Below are positions 46,049 to 60,605 of a stretch of 64,000 nucleotides of DNA, in pieces. A model generated the notes under the pieces. That model was given only the letters and a program-made list of their open reading frames with translations, did not search any database and was not told where the DNA came from. Each line of letters starts with the position of its first letter. Positions within the stretch are counted from its first letter, which is position 1. The DNA comes from Raphanus sativus (lineage: Eukaryota > Streptophyta > Magnoliopsida > Brassicales > Brassicaceae). The translations under genes were made by a program, and so were the position numbers. The stretch covers positions 12,152,001-12,216,000 of the forward strand of contig NC_079516.1 in the NCBI RefSeq assembly GCF_000801105.2, given 5' to 3'.

Positions 46049-47865
46049 TTAAACATCTCCATGTCCAAGAAGAGCAACAAGCATGTCCTCATAATCACCA
46101 GAAGTGTCTTTAGCGACGGCATCGTGCAAAGGAATGCTGTTCCTTCGCTGATACTCCTCTTTAATACGTTCCATGTCAACTTCAGTTCGTGTACTCACGA
46201 CTCGGGTTAGTGCCCACTCGTCAGTCCCCATTCTGTTAATTGCTAGACGCAAAACCTTCTCAAAATGCTTCTCAGGATATGTCAAACACGTGACTACAGC
46301 TCTTAGTAGTTTAAGGTATTCGTCATCCGAATCTTCCTTCAAGTTCTGCAAAACTCGAGACATAATCAGCTGTTTGAACAAAATATCAAAAACAAGGCAC
46401 ATCTTAATATTTTGGGGACTATAGATAATTTATAAATTTAATAAGAGTATATAGTTTATTGAAAAAATATATGTAATTTGTTTCCTAAAATTTAAATAAC
46501 AGAAGCGAATCAAGAACTTATAAAAGGGTAAACTAAAAAAAGAAGTCATGAGCGCACACATGAATTTTAACTGAGTTTCTGTCAAATTTGAACAATTTCT
46601 TATTAAAAATGGAGGTGCCATGCCAATGTTTCATCAACATATGTCCAGAACCGGCCATGCATTATAACAGCAAAAAAAAAAAAAACGTTGTAGTCAAAGT
46701 TTTACCTTGTTAATGGCGTTTCCATACTCATTGTTGTATTGGTTAAGAGTTGCACCGAGCTGTGCTTTGCTTCTTGTTGTCAAGATTCTGATGAAGTCAT
46801 CATCGCTGAAGGCTTTCTCTGAGACCTTCTCGTGAAGTAACTTGGCTTCAGATCTTGCAAGCCTCATGTTCACCTCATCTCCTTCGTACCTAAAAGTGCT
46901 AACAAGAGGAAGCAATAGCTACAAAAAAAAAAGAGAACAAAAACATCAACAACCCGAAACAAACCCAGCAGACTCGTTGAATAGATTATATAATATACCT
47001 TACGAAGGTCACCAGATGTGTGTTGCGCAACATCTTCCTCGAGTGATTTCTTGTAACGTGCTTGGTAAGCTTGCTTGACCTTGAAAAGATCAAGAGGAGA
47101 CCTAGTGCAAGCGATTTCAACAAGAACCCAATTGTTCTTGGTGAACATTTTGGTTGATTCTTTAGCAAGAAAAGCATCTCTCTCCGCTGGATCAAGAGTC
47201 CACAACATGACAACTCTCTGTTACAAAAAAAAACTGTTAATTCTGAAAGTTATTTAAATATCTATGCATCCGTAATAAGTCATTCGTTTTGGCTGAATTC
47301 GAAAAAGTACTTTAATTGAACTATTGTTAACTAGTTTTTTTTTAACTCTAGTAGAAGTTTATTTAAACAATCAGACTGTTTTAGGTGATCATATCGGAAA
47401 AAAAAACAGGAAGAGAGAGTAATTTTTATAACCTCAAAGTCACTAGAAAGCTCTTTGTCTAAGGCCTTGAGAAGATCCTCATTGTAAGTAGCGGCGTAAG
47501 CGCTGCGGATTAAGCTGCGCTGTGCAGAGTTCCTGTGGGCTAGAATTGATATGATCAGCTTCTCGTTGGTACCCCATCCTGTTTTCATATCAAACCAAAA
47601 ACATTTTGAAGACAGTTTATTATGAATCATGATCAGTAGATGCAAAAGAAACTATACTGATCTTGTGTTTTAAGAACAAAACAGATCAACGTAAGAAGAG
47701 GATCACAGAGCAAATAGTAAACAAGATCCAAGTAAAATCATCCGTAGTCACCAATGTAGTCTATCAATAGAGAGATATATAGAGAGGACCTGCAAAAGCC
47801 TTGTGGAGTTGCTCGGCGTCTTCTTGGGGAAGAGGAACGTTGGCCGGGACTTTGAGAGACGCCAT
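46049..47865 (-). CDS. ANN2: Annexin, D2 type
   Basis: Five exons: 47790-47865, 47433-47578, 46999-47217, 46706-46918, 46049-46345 (GT-AG), encoding 316 aa, the standard plant annexin length. Annexins are Ca2+-dependent phospholipid-binding proteins of cytosol and membrane surfaces. Four annexin repeats are visible. Repeat 1 holds the type II Ca2+ site ([10 protein letters not shown]) with His in [10 protein letters not shown]. Repeats 2 and 3 are degenerate as in other plant annexins, and repeat 4 has [14 protein letters not shown]. The protein ends [10 protein letters not shown]. All phases agree and no defect was seen. It is syntenic with AT5G65020. Confidence 0.95.
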
Positions 47866-48169
47866 TGTTGTGGATCAGACTTGAGATCTCTCTCCCTCTG
47901 TGTCTTTTCGCTGTTTTGTAATTGTAATGAATTGAAAGCAATGCAGACGCACGTCTTGGGGCTTAAATAACGTAACGGAAATTATTTATGAAATAAGAAA
48001 GTAATTTTTAAAGCATTTAAGAATCAATATACAATAATTTAATATGGACATAGTTTTCTAATAAATAGTCTAACAGCTGTCTTTTCTTTAATAAAGAGGA
48101 ATGGCTTATTTTATGACACTAATATCTGTATATTTTTAAGTAAAAAAAAATTTGTATATTTTAAAACTA
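47866..48169. other. Promoter side of the annexin gene
   Basis: AT-rich upstream DNA of the annexin gene, ending at a tandem repeat array. No individual element could be assigned. Confidence 0.4.
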
Positions 48170-50115
48170 ATAAGTACTAAGTAATTTTAATCTGGGTTTA
48201 ATGAAAATTAATCAAGCTGGGATGATAGTATAAATTGATCCAACCAATCATTATTTCAGAACAATGTTTGCAAAGGCAGTAATTAAAATCAAATCTTAAA
48301 AGGAGATGTAATACCAAATTAATTACTAATAAATACTAATTAATTTAAATCTGGGTTTATTGAAAATGAATCAAGCTGGGATGATAGTATAAATTGATCC
48401 AACCAATCATTATTTCAAAAGAATGTTTCTCACGAAGGCAGTAATTAAAATCAAATCTCAAAAGAAGATATAACACCAAATTAATTACTAATAAATACTA
48501 ATAAATTTAAATTTGGGTTTATTGAAAATGAATCAAGCTGGGATGATATTATAAATTGATCCAACCAATCATTAATTCAAAAGAATGTTTCTCACAAAGG
48601 CAGTAATTAAAATCAAATCTTAAAAGGAGATATAATACCAAATTAAAAATTAATAAATACTAATTAATTTAAATTTGGGTTTATTGAAAATGAATCAAGC
48701 TGGGATGATATTATAAATTGATCCAGCCAATCATTAATTCAAAAGAATGTTTCTCACAAAGGCAGTAATTAAAATCAAATCTTAAAAGGAGATATAATAC
48801 CAAATTAAAAATTAATAAATACTAATTAATTTAAATTTGGGTTTATTGAAAATGAATCAAGCTGGGGTAATAGTATAAGTTGATCCAATCAATAAAGGAG
48901 AGAAAACCGATCCAAAACTGGAAGGAAAAAACCTCTCTCTCTAAAACACAGTTCCCGCTTCTCTCTAAACACTTCGTCGGAATCCTAGCTCCGGCCCGGT
49001 TAATCCGGTGCCGGAAGCGCCTCTCTTTTCCCTTTCTTCTTTTTCCCTTTGCTTTCTCTCCTCCCCCTTGTCCTTAGTCGATATGCTCGTTACTCTGGTG
49101 AGATTTCCACTCGATGTTTCTGTCTGATGCAGACGGTGGCTAGATCTGTACGATCTGGAGCTGCGGCGAGGCTAACGTGATGACGGGGAGGGCGAAAGTC
49201 GGCTTTTAGGGTTATCGGAGTTACTGGATCTGGTTTTCCCCCTTTCAGATTCACGGTGATTCCGACTCGGCGACGGCGCGTGGTTTCGAAAGACGCTTCT
49301 TTTACCTCGGATCTACGTCTACTCGAGATGGTGAGACAAAAGGAGGAAGATTAGACTGCGAACAGACAGAGTTTTGCTCTTCCGGGCTCTCTCCGGGACC
49401 ACACGAACAATGACTCCCGCAGAGTAAAGGGCCAAGAAGAAGGTATCCAAGCGGTGGTTCGTGGCGGTGGCTTATACCCCAGCTCTGAAAGTTTCTAACT
49501 TATGGTACGAGCTCCGCTTCTCTGGAAATTCGGATTTGAAGTATCGACCCGCGTTTACGGCAGCTGGAACCCGACTTTCATTCGGATCTTGTGTCTGTTT
49601 TTAGGCTGAGGGTCACAACAGTTGAAGACCAATAGGATGAGGCTATTTCGACTATGCATCTAAGGTGTTGAAGCCATTGGATCATGAACTTTGATGCCGA
49701 TTATTAGGGTCCTTTAGCTAGTGTTTACTTGGTCTCGGGTATAGCTCTTAGCTCTGTTGTGCTAGTAGGCGCTGTTGTACCATGAGGTCGAATTAGGAGG
49801 TTGAAGAATTGGATCATTCCGGGTCGTGGAGTGATTTCATTTTCATTGTGGTTCAAAGTACTTTGAAGTTTAAATTAGGTAGCGTTGGATCCATTCAAGT
49901 GATCCAAGGTGTTACTAGATCACTTCAAAGTACTAGTGGTCAAATTTTCTTGTGGTCAAATTTTTGTACCCACATATTTGATGAAATGAATGTTGATGTT
50001 GAGAAAAAAAAAAAAAAGTTGATCCAATCAATCATTATTTCAGAACAATGTTTCTCACAAAGGCAGTAATTAAAATAAAATCTCAGAAGGAGATATAATA
50101 CCAAATTAAGCTAAA
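48170..50115 (+). repeat. About 160-bp tandem repeat, five units, the last split by an insertion
   Basis: The word gggttta marks the units at about 48194, 48353, 48515, 48677 and 48839, giving periods of 159-162 bp. Each unit carries 'aatcaagctggg', 'ttgatccaaccaatcatta' and 'aaaggcagtaattaaaat'. The fifth unit is interrupted at 48893 and resumes at 50016 through about 50115. Confidence 0.9.
48894..50015 (+). mobile_element. Sadhu-like non-coding retroposon with 17-bp target duplication
   Basis: The target aagttgatccaatcaat is at 48877-48893 and 50016-50032. The insert of about 1.12 kb ends in gttgag plus an A-run (50003-50015). It is GC-rich compared with everything around it, starts with a CT-rich leader like an mRNA, and has no open frame of note. 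Length, poly(A) tail, target duplication and lack of coding fit the Sadhu family described in Arabidopsis. That name is my inference from features, not from an alignment; a processed non-coding transcript would look similar. Confidence 0.7.
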
Positions 50116-50756
50116 AAAATCTTTCAAATTTTGGTATAATCCAACTTCTAAGAGAAAGTAAAAATCCAAATTCGAGTCGTGTCAAAATAACTTACTATAT
50201 TTTATATACAAAGTAGAAAGTAACTAGTTTAAATATTTGAGCCGATACATTTTTAATGCATTCTTTTAACTATATTTGTATAAAATAAAGAGATATGTGT
50301 AAAGCGATGATGATTAGTTAACGCTTTACTTAATGGATTTGAAACGTATTAAATTTTGATTTCAAAAGAAAAACTGAAGGTCGATATATATAAAAAAGGT
50401 ACTTGAAAAAACGAGATTTTCATTTCTTAAAATTTGTATGTTTGTTTTATAATAAGAGAACGACGGACGAGCAACGTTGTTTGCTGTAAAGCCAATAGTC
50501 CAAAGGGGAGCAGTTACTTCGTCTACTCAAATTTGGTAAGAAATTTAATTTTTTTTTTTTGTTGGGTTAGTAGGCCTAATTTCTCAAAATTTAATATATG
50601 AAGAAAAAAAGTTATAGATGCCATACAGATATGAACAACGAATGAGGGGTTTAGGTATCTGTGAAAGTTTTATTCCCAAATTAAAAACAAGTATACATAT
50701 ATACATATAAGCGACGAAGACAAAGGGATAAAAAAGTTAAAAATAGAAAGAACAGC
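50116..50756. other. Intergenic region
   Basis: AT-rich, with no gene recognised before the tRNA gene. Confidence 0.5.
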
Positions 50757-50828
50757 GACTCCGCTGGGGATCGAACCCAGAATCTCTGGTTTCGTAGACC
50801 AGCGCCTTATCCATTGGGCCACGGAGTC
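50757..50828 (-). tRNA. tRNA-Arg (anticodon ACG)
   Basis: Minus strand: acceptor stem GACTCCG with CGGAGTC, D arm with A box TGGCCCAATGG, anticodon arm CTGGT-CTACGAA-ACCAG with anticodon ACG, T arm CTGGG-TTCGATC-CCCAG. No intron. Confidence 0.95.
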
Positions 50829-51199
50829 TTAGATACTCGATGGTTACAAAGGTTGTAAATAGAGATACTAGAAGTAAAAATTTGCAAGGCCCCTTGTATT
50901 TAAAACGGGCCTATAATATTAGACTCTTAGGCCCATCAACTCACAATGGAACAACGTGGGCCAGTGTTTTTCGATGACGTGCCAACCAGAAAAAAAAAAA
51001 AAAGGTACCGAGTCACACTTACACCAAAGACCTACCTAATATTCTCTCCTCTTCCGCCGAGAACGATGCTAGTAGACTAGCAGTGTGACATAGATGGAAG
51101 CTTAAAGCTTGAAGCTTTACTAGTCGCAAAGTACAAAGTTTCAGACTTTCTTTTGTTTCTCCTTAATTTTCCAAGTAACCCTTTTCTCCCTGATCCGAA
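50829..51199. other. 5' region of the carrier gene
   Basis: Between the tRNA-Arg and the carrier start codon. It contains an A-run at 50990-51003 and a short inverted repeat aagctt-aaagcttgaagctt near 51098-51116. No core promoter could be assigned with confidence. Confidence 0.4.
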
Positions 51200-52655
51200 A
51201 TGCGTGGCGGCCTTGATCGATGGATCAAATCAGAACCGTTAGATCAAAACGGTCAAACCCTCGGGGGATCTGTCTCTTTTGTTCCCTGTAAGGACTGCAC
51301 AGTCAGTTCAATACGATTTGTCGGAAAAAAGTCGAGCTTTTTGAAGTTTAGGAGACGAGACAGGACCAGAGGAGGAGCTCTGTTTTTGTCTGTGAGTTTA
51401 TCGATAAAGGAAGAAGAAGGTGAAGGGTATAATGGTCAAAACAGTTATCAATCTCTTCAGTTGAAAGACTCTTTGTTGATCCAAGAAGCTGGTGAGAAGA
51501 AGGAGAAGAAGATTAAGGTTAAGGAGAATGGATCAGGAGCTCTCAACACCACCAAGCATCTTTGGGCTGGAGCTTTTGCTGCCATGGTTTCAAGGTCTCT
51601 CTCTCTCTTTCTTCTCTCCTGTGATTCATTAGTTAGTCTAAAGCTGTAGACTTTATAGTCTTGTGGTTATTACTTAGTGATGAGATTTGGTTGTTGAAGT
51701 TGGGTGGCTCTCATAGGCTTTATTTGGACTGAGACAGAACTTGCATTGCACCACTTGAGCGGATGAAGCTAGAGTACATAGTCCGAGGAGAGCAACGGAG
51801 TCTCCTTGGACTCATCCAGAGGATTGCAACAACCGAAGGAGTTAGAGGATTCTGGAAAGGCAACTTGGTTAACATTCTTAGAACAGCTCCTTTCAAGTCC
51901 ATCAACTTCTACGCCTATGATACCTACAGAGGCCAGCTTCTGAGACTCTCAGGGAACGAAGAAACCACTAATTTCGAGAGGTTTATCGCCGGTGCGGCCG
52001 CCGGAGTAACAGCTAGTCTGCTCTGTCTACCACTAGATACCGTGAGAACGGTTATGGTGGCACCTGGTGGAGAGGCGTTAGGCGGTGTGGTTGGTGCGTT
52101 TCGTCACATGATTCAAACGGAAGGTTTCTTCTCGTTATACAAAGGTCTTGTGCCTTCGCTCGTTAGCATGGCTCCAGCGGGAGCTGTGTTCTATGGAGTC
52201 TATGATATCTTGAAATCAACTTACCTTCATACGCCGGAAGGTAGGAAACGGCTTGAACACATGAGAGAAGAAGGTGAGGAGCTCAACGCTTTTGACCAGC
52301 TGGAGCTTGGTCCCATGAGAACTTTGCTGTACGGAGCAATCGCTGGGGCGTGCTCAGAAGCAGCGACTTATCCTTTTGAAGTTGTGAGAAGGCATTTGCA
52401 AATGCAGTCGCATGAGAGGAAGCTGAGCACAGTGGCTACTTGTGTGAAGATCGTTGAACAAGGTGGTGTTCCTGCTCTATATGCTGGCTTGATTCCCAGC
52501 TTATTACAGGTATAATGATTCCTTATCTCTTGAAAACCTTAACTATGGGTTTGTTAATAATCCTCTGGTGAATGCAGGTATTGCCTTCAGCAGCGATTAG
52601 TTACTTTGTGTATGAGTTCATGAAAGTTATCATGAAGGTAGAATCAGCACAATAG
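51200..52655 (+). CDS. Mitochondrial carrier family protein, BT1-like
   Basis: Three exons: 51200-51594, 51738-52509 and 52578-52655 (GT-AG), encoding 414 aa. About 115 residues of poorly conserved, Lys/Glu-rich N-terminus precede three carrier repeats of about 100 aa. Each repeat has a P-x-[DE]-x-x-[RK] signature: APLERMKLE, LPLDTVRTV and YPFEVVRRH. Paired transmembrane helices are evident (for example AGAAAGVTASLLCLPLDTV). Carriers of this kind exchange metabolites or nucleotides across the inner mitochondrial or plastid envelope membrane; the substrate is not readable from the sequence. The acceptor at 51737 is chosen because it restores the signature R-T-C-I-A-P-L-E. It is syntenic with AT5G64970. 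Confidence 0.92.
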
Positions 52656-52946
52656 CTGGTCTTATGGCTTCAAGTTACTTCTGAGATTTTTTTTTTTTGT
52701 TTTTTTTTTGTTTTTACTCTGAAGCTTTGTATCCACTTTATTGTCTGTGAAACAACTGGTTGCAAGAGAAATAAAAAAGATATGGAAACTCCAATTTGGT
52801 TTTCCTATGTTCTGATTTATAAATAAGCTTTGGTCGTGTAACAGTATCTAAACATACATAAAGACAAGGTAATAATACAACATGACAGATTCTTGGTGTC
52901 TCTTTCATTACTAGAATCACAACATGAGAGTCTTTGAGCTCTCTCT

Positions 52947-55816
<2,870 letters not shown>

Positions 55817-56727
55817 AGTTAGTTACCCACCAATTCAATCCGACAACTCTCTCTCTCTCTCTCTCTCTCCTCGCCGGCTTTTCTACGGACAAGGTTTTAG
55901 CTTTACCCCTTTCGGTGTCCTCTTCGCGGAAAGCTTTCTTTTTTTATCCGAATTATGTATCTGGTTCAATCCGGTTTTCTATTAAACCGGTTCTATCCAT
56001 TTTTTCTTCTTTTTTTCTCCTTGCTCAAAAAAGCAAAAATAACCAGAAAAGCATTTAGGACATAACACATAATAAACTGACAGTGTAACAGCACCTTTGA
56101 TCAATGAAAGCATTCACAACTTGACATTATGGTTAGGTTCCGGTTTATTAAATATATCTCGGTTCGATTTTCTGTTTCTTTTCTTGTCTCTCAGCTTATG
56201 TGATAAGACCATGTATGGAGACTGTAAAGATAATCCTTGCTGGCTGTTACCTTCACTACAGCCTCCTGAACCGTAGCAAATTCCACTACATATCTGATAG
56301 AACAAACAAGATCGTTTTGCTTTGTCCTTTCGATTGTCTGTACGACACGTCATCTTGTTACCACAGCCAGTAAGTTCGAAAACACTATTAGTGGGCCGAC
56401 GATTTACCTTTACGGATTATTAATGGGCCTTATAAACCCATACAAACTGAAGGTTTGTTTGTTCAGTCACTCGATTATTAATAGGCCTACTCGATTAAGC
56501 GCATGCATGCTGAAGCTGATTATTAGTGTTAAATCGGTAAGCAAACGATAAACTCTAAACTTGATCTTATTGTCAGATTCACATTCAAAACACATGACTA
56601 CATAAGTACTATCATATCAGAGCTTTTGTCTGTATACATTTGCATTTACTTTAGTTTACTTTTGTGTGTGTTTGTATATTATATTAAAAGATGACTATAG
56701 TATAAACGTATATGTTTTACATGAATC
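55817..56727. other. Intergenic region right of CDKC;2
   Basis: Contains the CDKC;2 promoter and leader at its left end and the 3' flank of the PROPEP3-like gene at its right end. The three genes known here in Arabidopsis between PROPEP3 and CDKC2 (by memory CIP8, CPR5 and others) are missing, consistent with gene loss after triplication. Confidence 0.5.
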
Positions 56728-57017
56728 CTAGTTGACTTTGCCACCTTTTCCTGGGCTTGGCTTCGGCTTAGGCCTAGGCTTACTCTTTTGCAACCTCCGC
56801 TCTGTGATCTCAACGGTCATATCATCTTCATCCTCTTTCATCTCGATATATCTTCTTCTTCCTCGTTGTGAGATGACAAAGAAGAGCCAGAAGATGAGGA
56901 TGAAGAACTTTCTAGACCAAGACACTTCAAGAGAGGAGCCGTTACTGAAGATTGATCAAATAACATAAACGGGATCTGATGAGAGTCGCCTTCTTCGCCA
57001 TTTCTTAGATTCTCCAT
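56728..57017 (-). pseudogene. PROPEP3: PROPEP3-like elicitor-peptide precursor with a frame break
   Basis: From the ATG at 57017 the sequence reads MENLRNGEEGDSHQIPFMLF, continuing to LLKCLGLESSSSS and an acidic NEEEED stretch, then meets a stop at 56840-56838 (59 codons). In a different frame from about 56860 to the stop at 56728 it reads MKEDEDDMTVEIT and then SKPRPKPKPSPGKGGKVN. This is a textbook Pep C-terminus (S/P-x-G-K-x-G-x-x-N) with the terminal Asn. The two halves are joined in the wrong phase near 56845-56880. Options are a true frameshift (pseudogene), a sequencing indel in the GAA-rich run, or a small intron; a GT...AG stretch of about 76 nt exists but would delete the conserved Ser/Glu segment, so I doubt it. 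It lies in the expected place for AT5G64905. Confidence 0.75.
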
Positions 57018-58178
57018 TGTTGATTTCTTGAATTATTTCTCTTGTTTATGTTCTTGGAGAGAGATATTGTGTGTAGTTTGGTTTGTGATGGAACTTGTTA
57101 ACGCAGTTGCTACTCCTTTTAAAGGGATAGGTATCATCACTTGGTTGTTGGTCAATTGTTTTTTGTTGACCGAGTCTAATAGTAAACCCGGTTTGTTAGG
57201 TTGAGATCGACTTTGAACTATAGTTGCGTTGGTACGTAGGATACCGAGATGCATATTTGACTTATGTTAGGAGTGTGATTGTAAAATATGGAGTAAATGA
57301 AAAGAAAATAAAAAGATGAAAATGAAAGGAAATTAAAATGGGAGAGAGCAAAACAGAACAAATATATTTATACTTGGTTGAGTTGAACTAAATTGTTTAT
57401 ATATTATACTTTCATTAAATAGTAATTAGAGGGAACAAGAGAAAAAGAGATTTCACTTGATTGGTAAATTTTTAGAATAAATAAGAGTAAATAACCTTTT
57501 CTGTTGAGTATTTATTTATTTTAAATGTCAAAGCCTAAAACTTAAAACTTAAAAATGATATAAAAGTGTTGATATTGATCTACCCAGTCAAAAAAAAAAT
57601 AGCAACGAGTAGTGGCGAGGTGGTAGGGACTGTGGGAACGTATGGTCTTGGTCAAAGTCAATCCACGCTCTTTCTTTGGTTTTTGTTTGAACCAAAGATG
57701 TTGAACTGGTAGTACATTTGAAAATCTTGTTTATTCAAATAAATACAAAAGTCTTTTTTTTTGTGTGATCAGGATAGTGCTAGAGGTTAATGGAATGTTG
57801 GGGGTGGACCTAGCACCTCAAAAATTAATCATACACTAATCAAAATTTACAGGAATTTATTTAAGGATTTAGAGATTTCGAAATTGCTTGACAGAAAAAA
57901 GTGAAAATATATTGTTGTTTAGAAAAATGATATATTATTGAGAGAAAACAAATGTTTAATTAAGTAATTATGAATCCTCCATTTTATGTTTTAGTTATTT
58001 AGTTTAACAAATTGAACAATATAATCATTTTGATTATAAAGTGGTTTATAAATCATAACCACAATAAGTGCTCTTATCAAATAACTAAATTTAATTTTTC
58101 AGAAAAAAACTAAATTTAACTAAAGAAATAAATGGTTGGACAAAGAACTAGATTTGCTTGCACGCAAATAAAAGAGTT
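57018..58178. other. Intergenic region between PROPEP3-like gene and right arm
   Basis: AT-rich, with no gene recognised. It holds the micro-insertion at 58083-58119. If the left half of the window were an equal duplicate, the counterpart of this DNA should lie beyond the Helitron and gap at 18543-19740. Confidence 0.5.
58083..58119 (+). mobile_element. Ultra-short poly(A) insertion with LINE-like 3' end
   Basis: aactaaatttaa is at 58083-58094 and 58108-58119. The 13-nt insert is tttttcag plus A. The final ttcag-A(n) is the same 3' terminus as the truncated LINE ending at 44607, linking the micro-insertions to LINE-type retrotransposition. Confidence 0.55.
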
Positions 58179-59731
58179 ATGAGACAACTATGAGTTAAAT
58201 TTGAGAATCTAATGTTTTTTTTACTTGAGTTTAAGATTCTACTGATAAATGTGCGATAATTAGTTGGCTTTGTTTATAAAGGGCTTTGATAATTAGTTAG
58301 TTTCGAACTTGTATCATACTAAATTGTACTCCAACATGTCTTATTATTCTATTCCTTTAGCTTAATGCATTTATGGTCACTAAATTCACTATTGTGGTTC
58401 CTTAGACAAACGTGTTGATAATGATTATTTCATATTGTGGTTTCGGGACCTCAGATATTAGAGTTTCGGACTGAACCTTTTGGTAATTTTTTTGAAAATG
58501 ATTATTGTAGGGTTTAATTTAGAGAACTTCAATTTTATGTCTCATCGTACCTTGTTTAATAGTTATGGACCTTCCAGTGACGCGAGACCTGTCAACATGT
58601 ATGTTTTAATGACTGGGTTTTATAGAATACTCTTCCCTGGAGGAATGTAATTGTTTTATATTCGAAGTTGGTGTTTCATGCTACTCGTGGTTGTGACAGT
58701 ATGAATATTCAAATGCTGTTTGATAAATAATAAGTAAAAACCATATGTTACTCGTAGAGAGTCCTACCTGGCTACATGTGACCTTTGTATTTAATATTAT
58801 CATGTTCACACATTGTGAATTTGTGGTATGGTATTATTCGTCAGTGCGTTTCTTTTTCCACTTCACATCATTCGATTTTTTCCTGAAAAGATAAACTTAT
58901 ACTAAAATGTTGGATAAAGAAAAATCATTAAACTTTAGAACAATAAATTTGTTGTTTTGATTAGTAATACGTATGATAGTAGAATGATTGTAGTTTTGAA
59001 GGGTTTGTTTTCAGTCTCAAGATTAAACCAAGTAGGCGAGTAGTGATATGTGGTCCTCTTTGGTCGTTCCACTAAGTTTCTCAGAAAAATAAAATATATT
59101 TCGTCATTTTGAAGTTCAAAATTAAAATGTCTTTATGCATTTGTCGTTTTGCTTAAATAAAATACAGTGTTGCAGATATGTATAGTCATATTTATTAACC
59201 ATAAAGATATAGTAGTTGATTAACGCGCATAGACTTATCGACCAATAATTAATGTGGGTTAGGACGAGCTGTTGACTCTTATTCTAATCCAGTAATTGGT
59301 ATGTAATGTAAGGACAGATGGTTTGATATATTGGTTATGAAACTAATGGTTGGTCGGGTATTTTTATTTTGATGAACCCAATTATCATCCAACATTTTAT
59401 TTATAAAGATAAAATCACATCCACTACTATCATTTCATGTACAACACTTACATGACGACGATGAAAAAACAATTCTTCCATTTCAAAAAATGCATTAAGA
59501 GATTTCTTTCAGCTCGTACATTATTTGGGAATATAATGAAGTTTATGTTGTTTTCGGATTGATGGACTAGCATAAGTTGTGTTTAAGAAAAAAGGACTGG
59601 CATAAGTTATTAATATTATTAAACACACAAATCTCAAACAGAAATATGAATAACACTGATGCTACGTAGTACTTAGTAAATAACACTGAGTGCACTGTAA
59701 ATAGAACACATTAGACTGCAAATTAAATGAG

Positions 59732-60483
59732 CTAAAGATCGTATTTGTGATGTTTGCCAGAACGGCCCGTGCTTTTCTCTTCCTTCTTCCTTGGCTTTGC
59801 CTTCATCTTTGTCCCTCTACTCGTCACAACGATTTTACTCCCCGTACTCGTTATAGTGGCGTTTTCTGCCATCACAACATCTTCTTCTTCTTCTTCTTCC
59901 TGCAACTACAAATTTATGATTAAATGCTACTTGGCTGAATATTAACCTTCATAACACGATCAAAAGTTTCATCCAACTTAATTAACTTGATGTTCTAATA
60001 AAACAAATTTATCAGTATATCATAAAGTTTATTTACTTAGAGAATATAAATAGCTAAATAACTAGTTCTAACTTACAAAAACTGGAAAACAAAATTATGA
60101 AATATATACAAGAGCCAAACAATTGATAAAATATACTCCCAAAAACTTTAGACTTCCTTTAAAATCGTTAAAACAGAAAATCTTTAAGATCACCCCTAAA
60201 TTAGTTGCCACTCTCATGCACAGCCAATTTAGCATACACACAACACGAAGAAAATAATAATCCCATATTAATCCATAATATTCTCTAGAAGAATCAATAA
60301 ATATTGTTAAAGAAAGCTTACCGGCTGGTTTGAAGTCACCGGAGACGACTCCGTTTTCGTGGATGGAGAATCATGATGAAGAAGACCAAGGCACTTGAGG
60401 ATAGCTTTAAGAATTTGGTCGAGGAACTTAAATGGTATCCACCAATAAGTTTCTTCTTCACTTAGTCTCTCATATTTTTCCAT
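59732..60483 (-). CDS. PROPEP: Plant elicitor peptide precursor, PROPEP1/2 type (right-arm copy)
   Basis: Two exons: 60322-60483 and 59732-59899 (GT-AG), encoding 109 aa. It is the counterpart of 16228-16974: the same helix segment, the same C-terminus STGRSGKHHKYDL. It differs by Glu instead of Lys at residue 2 and by six rather than four Glu codons at the start of exon 2. Both copies therefore keep identical candidate Pep peptides. The TATA-like TATAAAACG stands near 60597-60605 on the minus strand. Confidence 0.88.
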
Positions 60484-60605
60484 TGAGATTAGATCTGAGA
60501 TAAAACTTTTACTAGTAGGAATAACTCTGGTGAGAGGAGTGAAAAATATTCTTTAAATGTGAGTGATTGAGCCGATAGATCACAGAGACAACTTAGCGTT
60601 TTATA

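Noticed and set aside
48170..48876. Regular repeats resembling a CRISPR array
   Set aside because: Direct tandem units of about 160 bp with no unique spacers, in a plant nuclear genome.
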